Part shown: piece by piece, positions 53,807 through 62,926 of the stretch
Position numbering within the stretch: position 1 is the stretch's first letter
Layout: each line of letters starts with the position of its first letter
DNA from: Caulobacter sp. NIBR1757
GTDB taxonomy: Bacteria > Pseudomonadota > Alphaproteobacteria > Caulobacterales > Caulobacteraceae
Reading direction: 5' to 3'
Length of the DNA: 64,000 bases
Assembly (NCBI RefSeq): GCF_027912495.1
Contig: NZ_CP115463.1
Location: forward strand, 1,821,501 to 1,885,500
Translations under genes and position numbers: made by a program
The notes under the pieces: generated by a model
Told to the model about the DNA's origin: nothing
The model's database searches: none
What the model saw: the letters and a program-made list of their open reading frames with translations, nothing else

Positions 53807-53830
53807 CCACACCCGCCCATAACCCATCCC

Positions 53831-54265
53831 ATGGATCGCCGCGCCCTTCTCGCCTTCGTGCCAGCCCTGCTGGCCGCCACCGCCGCGCAAGCCTCGGGCG
53901 GCGGCGAGAAGAAGAAGGATTCCGCCGGCCAGTATGTCGATCTCGCCCCCATCGCCCTGCCGGTCGTGGTCGGCGGCAAGTTGATCAACTACATCTTCGT
54001 GGCCCTGCGGCTGAACCTCACCCCGTCGGCCGACTCGGTGAAGCTCAGGGCCAAGGAGCCCTGGTTCCGCGACGCCATGGTCCGGGCCGGCCACCGCCAG
54101 CCGTTCACCAATCCGAAGAACTATCTGACCCTCGACGAGGCCCGGCTGAAGTCCGTGCTGCTGCGCGAGGCGGGCGCCATCGCCGGCCCGAAGAACTTCA
54201 CCTCGGTGACCATCACCTCGATGACGCCCAAGCAGCGCAGCGGTTTGCCGCGCCCCCCGGCTTAG
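53831..54265 (+). CDS. Exported hypothetical protein, FliL-like in part
   Basis: A 144-residue secreted protein. Residues 1-22 form a signal peptide (MDRRALLAFVPALLAATAAQAS) starting with adjacent arginines. The mature part, GQYVDLAPIALPVVVGGKLINYIF followed by a strand-rich region, faintly resembles the periplasmic domain of FliL, but no transmembrane anchor or flagellar neighbour supports that. Function is not assigned. The gene is free-standing between the GIY-YIG gene and hppA. Confidence 0.6.
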   Translation: MDRRALLAFVPALLAATAAQASGGGEKKKDSAGQYVDLAPIALPVVVGGKLINYIFVALRLNLTPSADSVKLRAKEPWFRDAMVRAGHRQPFTNPKNYLTLDEARLKSVLLREAGAIAGPKNFTSVTITSMTPKQRSGLPRPPA

Positions 54266-54430
54266 CAAAACCCTAACGGCGCCATTGCGCCGCAATTCCC
54301 TAACTGGCAAACACGACCGGTCTTTTCGTAAGGGGGCGGGATACCGCTCTGCAAAGAAGGGGGACTGGAAGCCGCTCAGTGCAGCGGGCCAAAGCCTCCC
54401 ATGCATGGAAACAAGGGGCTTCTTCTCATC

Positions 54431-56560
54431 ATGAGTACCGATCAATTCCTCTGGCTTGCCATCGGGGGCGGCGTCGTCGCCGTCCTCTACGGCATCTTCC
54501 AGACCATGGCGCTGCTGCGCAAATCGCCGGGCAACGCCCGCATGCAGGAAATCGCCGCGGCCATCCAGGAGGGCGCGCAAGCCTACCTGAACCGCCAGTA
54601 CGCCACGATCGGCGCCATCGGCGCGGTCATTCTGGTCGCGCTGTTCTTCGTCCTCGGCCTGCTGCCGGCCATCGGCTTCCTGGTCGGCGCGGTGCTCTCG
54701 GGCGCCGCCGGCTTCATCGGCATGCTGATCTCGGTCCGAGCCAACGTGCGCACGGCCCAGGCTGCTTCCGAGAGCCTCGGCAAGGGCCTCAACGTCGCCT
54801 TCACTTCCGGCGCCATCACGGGCATGCTGGTCGCCGGCCTCGCCCTGCTGGGCGTCGCGGGCTACTACTATGTGCTCACCAATGTGGTGCAGACTGAAGG
54901 CCGTCAGGTCGTCGACAGCCTCGTCTGCCTCGGCCTCGGCGCCTCGCTGATCTCCATCTTCGCCCGTCTCGGCGGCGGCATCTTCACCAAGGGCGCCGAC
55001 GTCGGCGGCGACATGGTCGGCAAGGTCGAAGCTGGCATTCCGGAAGATGACCCCCGCAACGCCGCCACCATCGCCGACAACGTCGGTGACAACGTCGGCG
55101 ACTGCGCCGGCATGGCCGCCGACCTGTTCGAGACCTACGCGGTGACCACGGTCGCCACCATGGTTCTGGCCAGCATCCTGTTCGCCGGCGAGCAGGCGGC
55201 CGCCATGATGATGCTGCCGCTGGCCATCTGCGGCGTCTGCATCTTCACCTCGATCGTCGGCACCTTCGCCGTCCGTCTGGGCAAGAAGCAGAACATCATG
55301 GGCGCCCTCTACCAGGGCCTCATCGTGACCGGCATCCTGTCGATCCCGGCCGTCTGGGTCGTGGTTCACCAGCTGGTCCCCGCCGACATCGTCGCCGGCG
55401 GCGTCACCTACACGGCCGACGCCCTCAGCTACTGCGGCTTCGCCGGCCTGGCCGTCACCGCCCTGATCGTCATGATCACCGAATACTACACCGGCACCGG
55501 CTTCCGCCCGGTCCGTTCGGTGGCCCAGGCCTCCGTCTCCGGTCACGGCACGAACGTCATCCAGGGCCTGGCCATGAGCCTCGAGTCCACCGCGCTGCCC
55601 GCGCTGGTGATCATCGTCGGCATCATCGTCACCTACACCCTCGGCGGCCTGTTCGGCATCGCCATCGCCACCACCACCATGCTGTCGCTCGCCGGCTTCA
55701 TCGTGGCGCTGGACGCCTTCGGCCCGGTCACCGACAACGCCGGCGGCATCGCCGAAATGGCTGGCCTGCCCCCGGAAGTCCGCGTCACCACCGACGCCTT
55801 GGACGCCGTCGGCAACACCACCAAGGCCGTCACCAAGGGCTACGCCATCGGCTCCGCCGGTCTCGGCGCCCTGGTGCTGTTCGCCGCCTACACCGAGGAC
55901 CTGAAGTTCTTCGCGGCCAACGCCGACGTCGGCAGCTTCTTCCACGGCCTGGGCGACGTCGCCTTCGACCTCTCCAACCCCTACGTCGTGGTCGGCCTGC
56001 TGTTCGGGGGGCTGTTGCCCTTCCTGTTCGGCGGCATGTCGATGACCGCCGTGGGCCGCGCCGCCGAAGCGGTGGTGCATGAGGTCCGCCGTCAGTTCCG
56101 GGAAAACCCCGGCATCATGACCGGCGAGGTGAAGCCCGAGTACGGCCGCGCCGTCGACATCCTGACCAAGGCCGCGATCCGCGAGATGATCGTGCCGTCG
56201 CTGCTGCCGGTCGTGTCGCCCATCGCGCTGTTCTTCATCCTCGACGCCATCACCACCCGCCAGAACGCCTTCGCCGGCCTCGGCGCGATGCTGATGGGCG
56301 TGATCGTCACCGGCCTGTTCGTCGCCATCTCGATGACCAGCGGCGGCGGCGCCTGGGACAACGCCAAGAAGATCATCGAGGAGGGCTTCACCGACAAGGA
56401 CGGGGTCACCCACGGCAAGGGTTCGGAGGCTCACAAGGCCGCCGTCACCGGCGACACCGTCGGCGACCCCTACAAGGACACCTCGGGTCCGGCCGTGAAC
56501 CCGATGATCAAGATCACCAACATCGTCGCCCTGCTGCTGCTGGCCATCCTGGCGCACTAA
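54431..56560 (+). CDS. hppA: Membrane-bound proton-translocating pyrophosphatase (K+-independent)
   Basis: Couples hydrolysis of pyrophosphate to ion pumping across the inner membrane; 709 residues with about 16 transmembrane helices. The substrate site is visible in [23 protein letters not shown] near residue 190, with [19 protein letters not shown] following. The Lys in GNTTKA near residue 464 marks the K+-independent, H+-pumping class (Ala in K+-dependent enzymes). ATG 54431 has AAGGGG upstream; ATG 54401 in frame is an alternative. The last 52 codons and terminator recur downstream at 57777. Confidence 0.93.
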   Translation: MSTDQFLWLAIGGGVVAVLYGIFQTMALLRKSPGNARMQEIAAAIQEGAQAYLNRQYATIGAIGAVILVALFFVLGLLPAIGFLVGAVLSGAAGFIGMLISVRANVRTAQAASESLGKGLNVAFTSGAITGMLVAGLALLGVAGYYYVLTNVVQTEGRQVVDSLVCLGLGASLISIFARLGGGIFTKGADVGGDMVGKVEAGIPEDDPRNAATIADNVGDNVGDCAGMAADLFETYAVTTVATMVLASILFAGEQAAAMMMLPLAICGVCIFTSIVGTFAVRLGKKQNIMGALYQGLIVTGILSIPAVWVVVHQLVPADIVAGGVTYTADALSYCGFAGLAVTALIVMITEYYTGTGFRPVRSVAQASVSGHGTNVIQGLAMSLESTALPALVIIVGIIVTYTLGGLFGIAIATTTMLSLAGFIVALDAFGPVTDNAGGIAEMAGLPPEVRVTTDALDAVGNTTKAVTKGYAIGSAGLGALVLFAAYTEDLKFFAANADVGSFFHGLGDVAFDLSNPYVVVGLLFGGLLPFLFGGMSMTAVGRAAEAVVHEVRRQFRENPGIMTGEVKPEYGRAVDILTKAAIREMIVPSLLPVVSPIALFFILDAITTRQNAFAGLGAMLMGVIVTGLFVAISMTSGGGAWDNAKKIIEEGFTDKDGVTHGKGSEAHKAAVTGDTVGDPYKDTSGPAVNPMIKITNIVALLLLAILAH

Positions 56561-56588
56561 GGCTTCTGATTTTCGGTTGAACTGCGAG

Positions 56589-56625
56589 CGCCCTCGGAGA
56601 CCCGTCTCCGGGGGCGTTTTCGTTT
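56589..56625 (+). terminator. Rho-independent terminator of hppA
   Basis: A GC-rich stem pairs 56589-56599 with 56606-56616 (CGCCCTCGGAG with its complement, including one G-T), followed by TTTTCGTTT. It lies 28 bp after the hppA stop. A diverged counterpart with its own pairing is at 57961-57994. Confidence 0.8.
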
Positions 56626-56712
56626 CGATGCCGTCTTCAGCACCCTGGATATTGAGCACCAGGTCGCGCCGTGACAAATTTGCCTCTGCCGCCCTCTCAA
56701 CCAAAACCCACC

Positions 56713-57747
56713 ATGCCCAAGAAACTCCTGAGGCCTGCGATAGACCGCGAAGCGCTGGACGCCGCGCAGGAGATCGCCTTCGACGCCATGGAGGCGGCGA
56801 CGCCGGCCAAGCGCAAACAGTTGGCCCGCAAGGCGCTGTCCCTGTCGCCGTTCTGTTCGGACGGATATCTGGTGTTGGGCGAGGAAGCTTCCGATCCCGC
56901 CGGGCGGATCGACCTGTTCAGTAAGGCCGTCGAGGTTGGGCGGGCAGCGCTCGACCCGGACCTCGCCGCCGAGGGGCAGGGCCAACTTTGGATGTTTATC
57001 GAGGCCAGGCCCTACATGCGGGCCTTGCATAGCCTGGCCGTGGCGCTCGGAGAGGCCGGAATGGTCGGGGACGCCATCCCCCACTGCGAGCTGCTGCTGC
57101 GCCTGAACGAAGGCGACAACCAGGGCATCCGCTACATCCTGATGGACTTTCTGCTGATGGCCGGCCGCGACGCGGACGCCCAGGCCCTCTGGTCCAGGTT
57201 CGCGGAAGACGATTTCGCCGCCTGGACCTGGTCGGCGGTGCTGCTCGGCTACCGCGCCAAGGCGCCGGATCTGCAGGCGCGCCTGAAAAGAGCCAGGACG
57301 AGCAACAGCCATGTCGAGGCCTACCTGACCGGAGGCCGGAAGCTGCCCAAGGACCTGCCGCCCTACTATTCGCCGGGGGAACCCAGCGAAGCCATCTCCT
57401 ACGCCTTTGACGCCCGAAAGGCCTGGTCAAGCACCCCCGGCGCGCTGGAGTGGCTTCGTGGGCCGACGCCAAAGCGCCCGAAGCGGCGGGATGACGATGC
57501 GATGAGCGCCATGGTCGCGGGCGATCCGGAGCGAATTGATCGCGCTGTCCTGGCCTTGCTGCTGCTCGGTCTGCATGGCGATGGCCGGGTGTGGAAGTCG
57601 CACGACTGGGGAACGCTTGATCGGCTCCATGACAAAGGTTGGATCACCGATCCGGTCGGCAAGGCCAAGTCCGTGGTCATGACCGACGACGGCCTGAAGG
57701 CGGCGACGGACGCCTTCAACGCCCTGTTCGGTCCGACCGAGGGGTGA
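56713..57747 (+). CDS. TPR-like protein with C-terminal DUF6429 domain
   Basis: A 344-residue cytoplasmic protein. Residues about 20-190 form helical pairs resembling tetratricopeptide or ST7-like repeats ([51 protein letters not shown]). The C-terminal 80 residues match the DUF6429 pattern ([34 protein letters not shown]). No signal peptide is present. ATG 56713 ([10 protein letters not shown]) is preferred over GTG 56671. It lies between two copies of the hppA 3' end, suggesting it was inserted there. Function is unknown. Confidence 0.72.
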   Translation: MPKKLLRPAIDREALDAAQEIAFDAMEAATPAKRKQLARKALSLSPFCSDGYLVLGEEASDPAGRIDLFSKAVEVGRAALDPDLAAEGQGQLWMFIEARPYMRALHSLAVALGEAGMVGDAIPHCELLLRLNEGDNQGIRYILMDFLLMAGRDADAQALWSRFAEDDFAAWTWSAVLLGYRAKAPDLQARLKRARTSNSHVEAYLTGGRKLPKDLPPYYSPGEPSEAISYAFDARKAWSSTPGALEWLRGPTPKRPKRRDDDAMSAMVAGDPERIDRAVLALLLLGLHGDGRVWKSHDWGTLDRLHDKGWITDPVGKAKSVVMTDDGLKAATDAFNALFGPTEG

Positions 57748-57748
57748 T

Positions 57749-57932
57749 CGGCGGCGGCGGCTGGGACAACAACAGCGTCACCCATGGCAAGGGCTCGGAG
57801 GCTCACAAGGCCGCCGTCACCGGCGACACCGTCGGCGACCCCTACAAGGACACCTCGGGTCCGGCCGTGAACCCGATGATCAAGATCACCAACATCGTCG
57901 CCCTGCTGCTGCTGGCCATCCTGGCGCACTAG
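57749..57932 (+). pseudogene. Duplicated 3' end of hppA
   Basis: A remnant encoding the last residues of the pyrophosphatase: [20 protein letters not shown] through the terminal AILAH, then TAG. From 57777 it matches 56405 onward with only about four differences over 189 bp, including the region past the stop; a stretch of roughly 36 bp present in hppA is missing before that point. No start codon or ribosome site precedes it; the open frame to 57639 simply overlaps the upstream gene. Confidence 0.85.
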
Positions 57933-57960
57933 GGCTTCTGATTTTCGGTTGAATTGCGAG

Positions 57961-57994
57961 CGCCCCGGAGAGCAATCTCCGGGGTGTTTCGTTT
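57961..57994 (+). terminator. Rho-independent terminator after the hppA remnant
   Basis: The stem pairs CGCCCCGGAGA (57961-57971) with TCTCCGGGGTG (57976-57986) around a GCAA loop, followed by TTTCGTTT. The sequence has diverged from the hppA terminator but pairing is kept, so it probably still works, now ending transcription of the TPR-DUF6429 gene. Confidence 0.75.
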
Positions 57995-58005
57995 GGGGGG
58001 ATCAG

Positions 58006-58476
58006 GTGTCCGGTTTGTCACGACGCACTGTGTTCGCGTCAGCTGCTCTGTGCTTGGCCGGATCGGGCCCCGCTCGCGCGGCGCATCAATATCACGTCTC
58101 ACCGCCGCGCTATCCCGGTCCGGATGAGGGGCTGGTCTATATCTTCAGGACCGCCGCACCGCTCGGGCCATGCCCGCTCTCCATCGACGGCAAGCGGTTT
58201 CTGATGTTGGAGTACGGCGACTATAGCTGGCTCTACATCAAGGCCGGCGTTCATGACTTTTCGCTGGCCTTGCCGCTCGGGGCATGGCGGAAACAAATCC
58301 TCAATATCCAGCCCGAGATCCGCGGCGGACAGATTACCTACCTTCAGTTCCGGTCCACGCTGGTCGGGGCCCAGATCGACGCGACATTCGAGGAGATCGG
58401 AAAACGCCAAGCAATCCCCGCGATGAGTCGCAACTGGTACCGCAAGCCTGATCCGGGCTGGGACACCGCGCGCTGA
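58006..58476 (+). CDS. Exported hypothetical protein (DUF2846-like)
   Basis: A 156-residue exported protein starting at GTG 58006 behind a GGGGGG run. The signal peptide has adjacent arginines ([21 protein letters not shown]), compatible with Tat or Sec. The mature part, [40 protein letters not shown], resembles DUF2846-type envelope proteins: a small beta-rich domain with the Y-W-L-Y strand. The open frame upstream runs into the terminator and is ignored. Function is unknown. Confidence 0.7.
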   Translation: MSGLSRRTVFASAALCLAGSGPARAAHQYHVSPPRYPGPDEGLVYIFRTAAPLGPCPLSIDGKRFLMLEYGDYSWLYIKAGVHDFSLALPLGAWRKQILNIQPEIRGGQITYLQFRSTLVGAQIDATFEEIGKRQAIPAMSRNWYRKPDPGWDTAR

Positions 58477-58525
58477 TCCGCATCGGGTGAGACGCGACCG
58501 GCTGGAATCCGCTACAACGTCCGCC

Positions 58526-59827
58526 ATGTCCGACCTTTTCGCCGCCGCCGGCCTCACGCCCCACGCCCCGGCGCCGCTTCCCGAACGCCTGCGTCCGCAA
58601 ACCCTCGACGACGTCGTCGGCCAGGAGCATCTGCTCGGTCCCGGCGGTCCGATCCGCCGCATGGTCGAGGGCGGCCGGCTGGCCTCGATGATCCTCTGGG
58701 GGCCGCCCGGCACTGGCAAGACCACCATCGCCCGCCTGCTGGCCAAGGCCTCCGGCTATGAGTACCAGCAGCTGTCGGCCGTCTTCTCCGGCGTCGCCGA
58801 CCTCAAGAAGGCCTTCGAGCAGGCCCGGATGCGCCGCTCGGCCGGCCAGTCGACCCTGCTGTTCGTCGACGAAATCCACCGCTTCAACCGCGCCCAGCAG
58901 GACGGATTTCTGCCCTTCGTCGAGGAGGGCATCGTCACCCTGGTCGGCGCCACCACCGAGAACCCCAGCTTTGAGCTCAACGGGGCGCTGCTTTCCCGCA
59001 GCCAGGTCTATGTCCTGCGCCGCCTCGACGACGAGGCCCAGCGGGGCCTGCTGATCAAGGCCGAGACCGTCGAAGGCCGCCCCCTGCCGGTCGATGACAA
59101 CGCCCGCGAGGCCCTGATCGCCATGGCCGACGGCGACGGCCGCTATCTGCTGACCCTGGCCGACACCCTGCTGGGGCTCGACTTCCCCCAGCCGCTCGAT
59201 ATCGCCGGCCTCTCCCAGGTTCTGCAAAAGCGCAGCCCCGCCTACGACAAGGACCGCGAGGGCCACTACAACCTCATCTCCGCCCTGCACAAATCGGTGC
59301 GCGGCTCCGATCCGGACGCCGCCCTCTACTGGCTGGCCCGCATGCTGGAGGGCGGCGAGAACCCGCTGTTCCTGGCCCGCCGCATCGTCCGCATGGCCTC
59401 CGAAGACATCGGCGAGGCCGACCCCCTGGCCCTGGTCATCGCCAACGCCGCCAAGGACACCTACGACTTCCTGGGCAGCCCCGAGGGCGAACTGGCCCTG
59501 GCCCAGGCCGTGGTGCATCTGGCCGCCGCGCCGAAGTCCAACGCCGTCTACAAGGCCTTCGGCGAGGCGCGCAAAGCCGCCAAAGAGACCGGCTCCCTGA
59601 TGCCCCCGGCCCACATCCTCAACGCCCCCACCAAGCTGATGAAGGACATCGGCTACGGCAAGAACTACGCCTACGACCCCGATACCGAGCGTGGCTTCTC
59701 CGGCCAGAACTACTTCCCGGACGGCATGGCCCGCCGCAAGTTCTACCAGCCGAAAGGCGAGGGGGCCGAAGCCCGCATCAAGGAACGCCTCGACCGCTGG
59801 GCGGCCATGCGGGAGGAGGGGGAGTGA
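58526..59827 (+). CDS. rarA: Replication-associated recombination protein A
   Basis: AAA+ ATPase (MgsA/RarA, Mgs1/WRNIP1 relative) acting at stalled forks; 433 residues. Walker A is GPPGTGKTT near residue 57, Walker [12 protein letters not shown], sensor [12 protein letters not shown], and the C-terminal family signature [23 protein letters not shown] with the YFPDGM end is present. ATG 58526 is the family start; the longer frame to 58487 has no support. It overlaps the pseudouridine synthase start by 4 bp (GTGA). Confidence 0.93.
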   Translation: MSDLFAAAGLTPHAPAPLPERLRPQTLDDVVGQEHLLGPGGPIRRMVEGGRLASMILWGPPGTGKTTIARLLAKASGYEYQQLSAVFSGVADLKKAFEQARMRRSAGQSTLLFVDEIHRFNRAQQDGFLPFVEEGIVTLVGATTENPSFELNGALLSRSQVYVLRRLDDEAQRGLLIKAETVEGRPLPVDDNAREALIAMADGDGRYLLTLADTLLGLDFPQPLDIAGLSQVLQKRSPAYDKDREGHYNLISALHKSVRGSDPDAALYWLARMLEGGENPLFLARRIVRMASEDIGEADPLALVIANAAKDTYDFLGSPEGELALAQAVVHLAAAPKSNAVYKAFGEARKAAKETGSLMPPAHILNAPTKLMKDIGYGKNYAYDPDTERGFSGQNYFPDGMARRKFYQPKGEGAEARIKERLDRWAAMREEGE

Positions 59828-60552
59828 GCGGTCCGCTGAATGAAGCGGACATCGCCTTCGTCAAATCCCTCGTCCTCCACGAGGACGCCGCCATCATCGC
59901 CCTGAACAAGCCCTCGGGCCTGTCCAGCCAGGGCGGCCGCATCCAGGCCCACACCCTCGACGACCTCTTGGCCGCCTTCGCCAGGTCGAGTGGCAACCGC
60001 CCGCGCCTGGTCCACCGCCTCGACCGCGACACCAGCGGCGTCATCCTCACCGCCCGCACCAAGCCGGCCGCCGGCTTCCTCGGCAAGGCGATGATGGGCC
60101 GCCGCTTCCGCAAGACCTACCTCGCCATCGTCACCCCCGGCGCGCCGGAGCCGACCGGTGGAACCATCGAACACGCCCTTCGCCGCGAAGAGATCGGCCG
60201 CGAGAGCTACATGCGGATCGCCAGGGCCGATGAGGTGGGGGCGGAGACCGCCCTGACCCGCTACCGCACCCTGGCGAAGACCGACGGCGCCGCGCTGGTC
60301 GAATGCAGCCCCCAGACCGGCCGCATGCACCAGCTGCGCGTCCACCTGGCCAGCATCGGCCGGCCGATCGCCGGGGATGTGCGTTACGGCGGGGCGCTGA
60401 CGGTGAACGGGGTGGCGGTCCCGAGGCTGATGCTGCACGCGGCCCGCCTGAGCTTCCCGCACCCCGAAGGTGGGACCACGACCATCGAGGCGCCGATGCC
60501 GGAGGATATGCAGACCGTCGCGGCCGCGCTGGGCCTCACCCCCGGCGCCTGA
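59824..60552 (+). CDS. RluA-family pseudouridine synthase
   Basis: RNA pseudouridine synthase of 242 residues, closest in layout to RluC/RluD types without an S4 domain. The catalytic motif is HRLDRDTSGVIL with the nucleophilic Asp near residue 70, followed by GRRFRKTYLAIV, ALVECSPQTGRMHQLRVHLASIG and LMLHAARLSFPHP. The start is a GTG overlapping the rarA stop. Which rRNA or tRNA position is modified cannot be said. Confidence 0.9.
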   Translation: MSGPLNEADIAFVKSLVLHEDAAIIALNKPSGLSSQGGRIQAHTLDDLLAAFARSSGNRPRLVHRLDRDTSGVILTARTKPAAGFLGKAMMGRRFRKTYLAIVTPGAPEPTGGTIEHALRREEIGRESYMRIARADEVGAETALTRYRTLAKTDGAALVECSPQTGRMHQLRVHLASIGRPIAGDVRYGGALTVNGVAVPRLMLHAARLSFPHPEGGTTTIEAPMPEDMQTVAAALGLTPGA

Positions 60553-60559
60553 CCCCACA

Positions 60560-60731
60560 CCTGTCATCCTTCGGTTCCGCGAAGCGGAATCCGGAGGACC
60601 CACCGCAAGGGCGGGACCGGCTGGATTCAGAAGGCTTGCCCACAGGCCGGCATCAGGTGCGCCGACTCCAGCTGCCCAGGCCCACGGGTGGGTCCTCCGG
60701 ATCGCCCTGCGGGCGACCGAAGGATGACAGG
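60560..60731. repeat. 172-bp palindromic intergenic element
   Basis: Perfect 16-bp terminal inverted repeats CCTGTCATCCTTCGGT (60560-60575) and its complement (60716-60731), with a second perfect 16-bp pair inside (ATCCGGAGGACCCACC at 60589-60604 and complement at 60687-60702). No coding potential is seen. The nested order predicts a long hairpin. It fills the gap between the convergent pseudouridine synthase and prolyl iminopeptidase genes and may act as a bidirectional terminator. Confidence 0.82.
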
Positions 60732-60741
60732 CGTCGGGTGA

Positions 60742-61734
60742 TCAAACCCTCAGCGCCGCGTCCGTCGCCCGGATCAGCCCGTCGATGATCCCCGGCTCGG
60801 TGGACGCATGCCCCGCGTCCCAGACGATCTCGAACTTGGTCTCGGGCCAAGCCTTGTGCAGCGCGTAGGCGGTCTCCAGCGGCGTCACCACGTCGAACCG
60901 GCCCTGGACGATCCAGCCTGGAATATGCCGGATCGCCGGCACATTCTTCAGCAGCCAGCCGTCCTCCTCGAAGAACCCCCGGTTGGCGAAGAAGTGGTTC
61001 TCGATCCGCGCGAAGGCGATGGCGAAATCCGTCTCGTTGAACTTCGGCGGCCGCGCTTCCGGCCCCCGGATCGAGATGGTGTCGCCTTCCCACTGGCTCC
61101 AGGCGGCGGCCGCCACGCCCTGCACCCGGCGGTCCGGGTCGGTCAGGCGGCGGTGGTAGGCGGCGATCAGGTCGCCGCGCTCGGCCTCCGGGATCGGGGC
61201 CTTGAACTTCTCGAAGGCGTCGGGAAACAGCATCCCCGCGCCGTCCTGATAGAACCACTTCAGCTCGCGCTGGGTGACCAGGAAGATGCCGCGCAGCACC
61301 AGCCCCATGACCCGCTCGGGATGGGTGATGGCGTAGGCCAGAGCTAGCGTCGAGCCCCAGCTGCCCCCGAACACCACCCACTTCTCGATGCCCAGATGCT
61401 CGCGCAGCCGCTCGATGTCCTCGATCAGTGTCCAGGTGGTGTTGTCGTCGAGCGAGGCGTTGGGTCGGCTCTTGCCGCAGCCGCGCTGGTCGAACAGCGC
61501 CACCCGATACTTCTGCGGATCGAAGAACCGCCGCATGGTCGGGTTGATCGCCCCGCCCGGGCCGCCATGCAGCACCACGGCCGGCACGCCGCCCGGATTG
61601 CCGCACTCCTCGAAGAAGATCTCATGCGGCCCGTCGGTCTTCAGCCAGCCGAAGTTGTACGGGTCGATCTCGGGATACAGCCCACGGCGGCCGTGGCTCT
61701 GGCCGACGGAGGGATTCTGGGAAGCACGGTCCAT
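60742..61734 (-). CDS. pip: Prolyl iminopeptidase
   Basis: Alpha/beta-hydrolase aminopeptidase removing N-terminal proline, 330 residues, cytoplasmic. Motifs are VVLHGGPGGAINPTMRRFFDP (oxyanion HGGPG), LFDQRGCGKSRPNA, the nucleophile elbow FGGSWGSTLALAYA with Ser in GGSWGS, and the C-terminal GRFDVVTPLETAY Asp and DAGHASTEP His. It is convergent with the pseudouridine synthase. The ATG at 61734 starts MDRASQNPSVG; a later start just before RGLYPEIDPYNFGWL would also keep the domain. Confidence 0.92.
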   Translation of the reverse strand: MDRASQNPSVGQSHGRRGLYPEIDPYNFGWLKTDGPHEIFFEECGNPGGVPAVVLHGGPGGAINPTMRRFFDPQKYRVALFDQRGCGKSRPNASLDDNTTWTLIEDIERLREHLGIEKWVVFGGSWGSTLALAYAITHPERVMGLVLRGIFLVTQRELKWFYQDGAGMLFPDAFEKFKAPIPEAERGDLIAAYHRRLTDPDRRVQGVAAAAWSQWEGDTISIRGPEARPPKFNETDFAIAFARIENHFFANRGFFEEDGWLLKNVPAIRHIPGWIVQGRFDVVTPLETAYALHKAWPETKFEIVWDAGHASTEPGIIDGLIRATDAALRV

Positions 61735-61781
61735 GGGTGAGTTCTACGACGCCGCGCAAAACCCCGCCAGTGACCTTCCGT

Positions 61782-62786
61782 TCAGGTAACCGGAAACCGC
61801 TTGTCCAGCCACGCCAGCAGCGCCCGGTTCACCTCTTCCGGCTTCTCCTGCTGCGTCCAGTGGCCGCTGCCCTCGATCAGCACCTTTTCCAGGTCGTCGC
61901 AGATCGCCTCCATGCCGTCGGCGGAGGAGGGCGGCAGCACCGCGTCCTTCTCGGCCATGACCATCAGGCTGGGCTGGCGCACCCGGTGCTCGATATGTTC
62001 GGCGGCATGCCAGTTGCGGGTGAAGTTGCGGTACCAGTTGATGCCGCCCGTGAAGCCCGTCCGCTCGAAGGTCTCGACATAGGCCTCGAATTCGTCGTCG
62101 GTCAGGAAGAAGGGCCGGGGATCGACCTCCGGGCTCCACAGTTCCAGCATATCGACCATGGCGAACAGCGAGGGATCGCCCTCCTTGCGCTCGGTCGCGA
62201 ACCCGCCGCCCACGGGCATCGGCATGTCCAGCGGCCGGCGCAGGAAGAAGTCCATCACCTTGCGCGGGTTCTTGCCCAGCGCCGCGTCGGCCTCGCCCGG
62301 CGTCTGGAAGTGGACGATGTACATCCGCTCGCCCAGCCGCTTGCGCATGATCTCGATGGGATCGGCCGGGGCGCGGGGGCTGAAGGGGGTGTTCAGGCTG
62401 ATCACCCCGGCCACCCGGTCCGGATGCCGCACCGACATGTACCAGACCACGAAGCCGCCCCAGTCGTGACCACAGAAGATGGCCTTGGGAATCTTCAGGT
62501 GGTCCATCAGCGCCACCAGGTCGCCGCACAGATGCTCCAGGTCATAGCTCTCGACCTCGGCTGGCCGCTCGGTCAGGCCATAGCCCCGCTGATCCGGCGC
62601 GATCACCCAGCGGCCGTGATCGCTCAGCGCCTTGATCTGGTGGCGCCAGCTGAAGGCCAGCTCCGGGAATCCGTGGCTGAAGATGATCGGCACGCCCTTC
62701 CGCGGCCCGGCCTCGTAGTAGGCCATGCGGATGCCGTTCACATCGGCGTACTGCACTGGCGGCATCATGGTCTGAATCGCGGACAT
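61782..62786 (-). CDS. Alpha/beta hydrolase, epoxide hydrolase-like
   Basis: A 334-residue hydrolase of the epoxide hydrolase/haloalkane dehalogenase branch. The HGFPELAFSWRHQ oxyanion segment and APDQRGYGLTERP precede the nucleophile elbow CGHDWGGFVVWYMS, where Asp replaces Ser, as in soluble epoxide hydrolases. The C-terminal GSGHWTQQEKPEEVN supplies the catalytic His. ATG 62786 is preferred over 62894 because the extension crosses intergenic sequence. It lies 47 bp upstream of pip on the same strand. Confidence 0.85.
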   Translation of the reverse strand: MSAIQTMMPPVQYADVNGIRMAYYEAGPRKGVPIIFSHGFPELAFSWRHQIKALSDHGRWVIAPDQRGYGLTERPAEVESYDLEHLCGDLVALMDHLKIPKAIFCGHDWGGFVVWYMSVRHPDRVAGVISLNTPFSPRAPADPIEIMRKRLGERMYIVHFQTPGEADAALGKNPRKVMDFFLRRPLDMPMPVGGGFATERKEGDPSLFAMVDMLELWSPEVDPRPFFLTDDEFEAYVETFERTGFTGGINWYRNFTRNWHAAEHIEHRVRQPSLMVMAEKDAVLPPSSADGMEAICDDLEKVLIEGSGHWTQQEKPEEVNRALLAWLDKRFPVT

Positions 62787-62851
62787 GGTCGCGTTCCCTC
62801 TCCCTGTTTTGAGGCAAGCTGAACCGACCGCCGCCACGGAAGGCAACCCCC

Positions 62852-62892
62852 GCAATTCCGCCCTCATGACTTCGTCCCGGAGGAGGAATTGC
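62852..62892. repeat. 41-bp mini-element related to the 219-bp repeat
   Basis: The ends are an 8-bp inverted repeat GCAATTCC (62852-62859) and GGAATTGC (62885-62892). The stretch 62868-62887, GACTTCGTCCCGGAGGAGGA, is identical to 32521-32540 at the right end of the 219-bp element, so this looks like a deleted or solo end of the same family. It lies between the epoxide hydrolase-like gene and the divergent exporter. Confidence 0.65.
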
Positions 62893-62926
62893 ACTCGCTG
62901 CCCGCAGCGCCTAGGTAACCGCCACC

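Noticed and set aside
53421-53822. A 133-codon frame overlapping the GIY-YIG gene
   Set aside because: The overlapping frame at 53459 encodes a clear GIY-YIG domain, while this one is Ser/Pro/Arg-rich without family resemblance.
57639-57932. A 97-codon frame that ends in the hppA tail, considered as a small membrane protein
   Set aside because: Its first half is the out-of-frame end of the TPR-DUF6429 gene and its second half is the duplicated hppA 3' end; there is no independent start signal.
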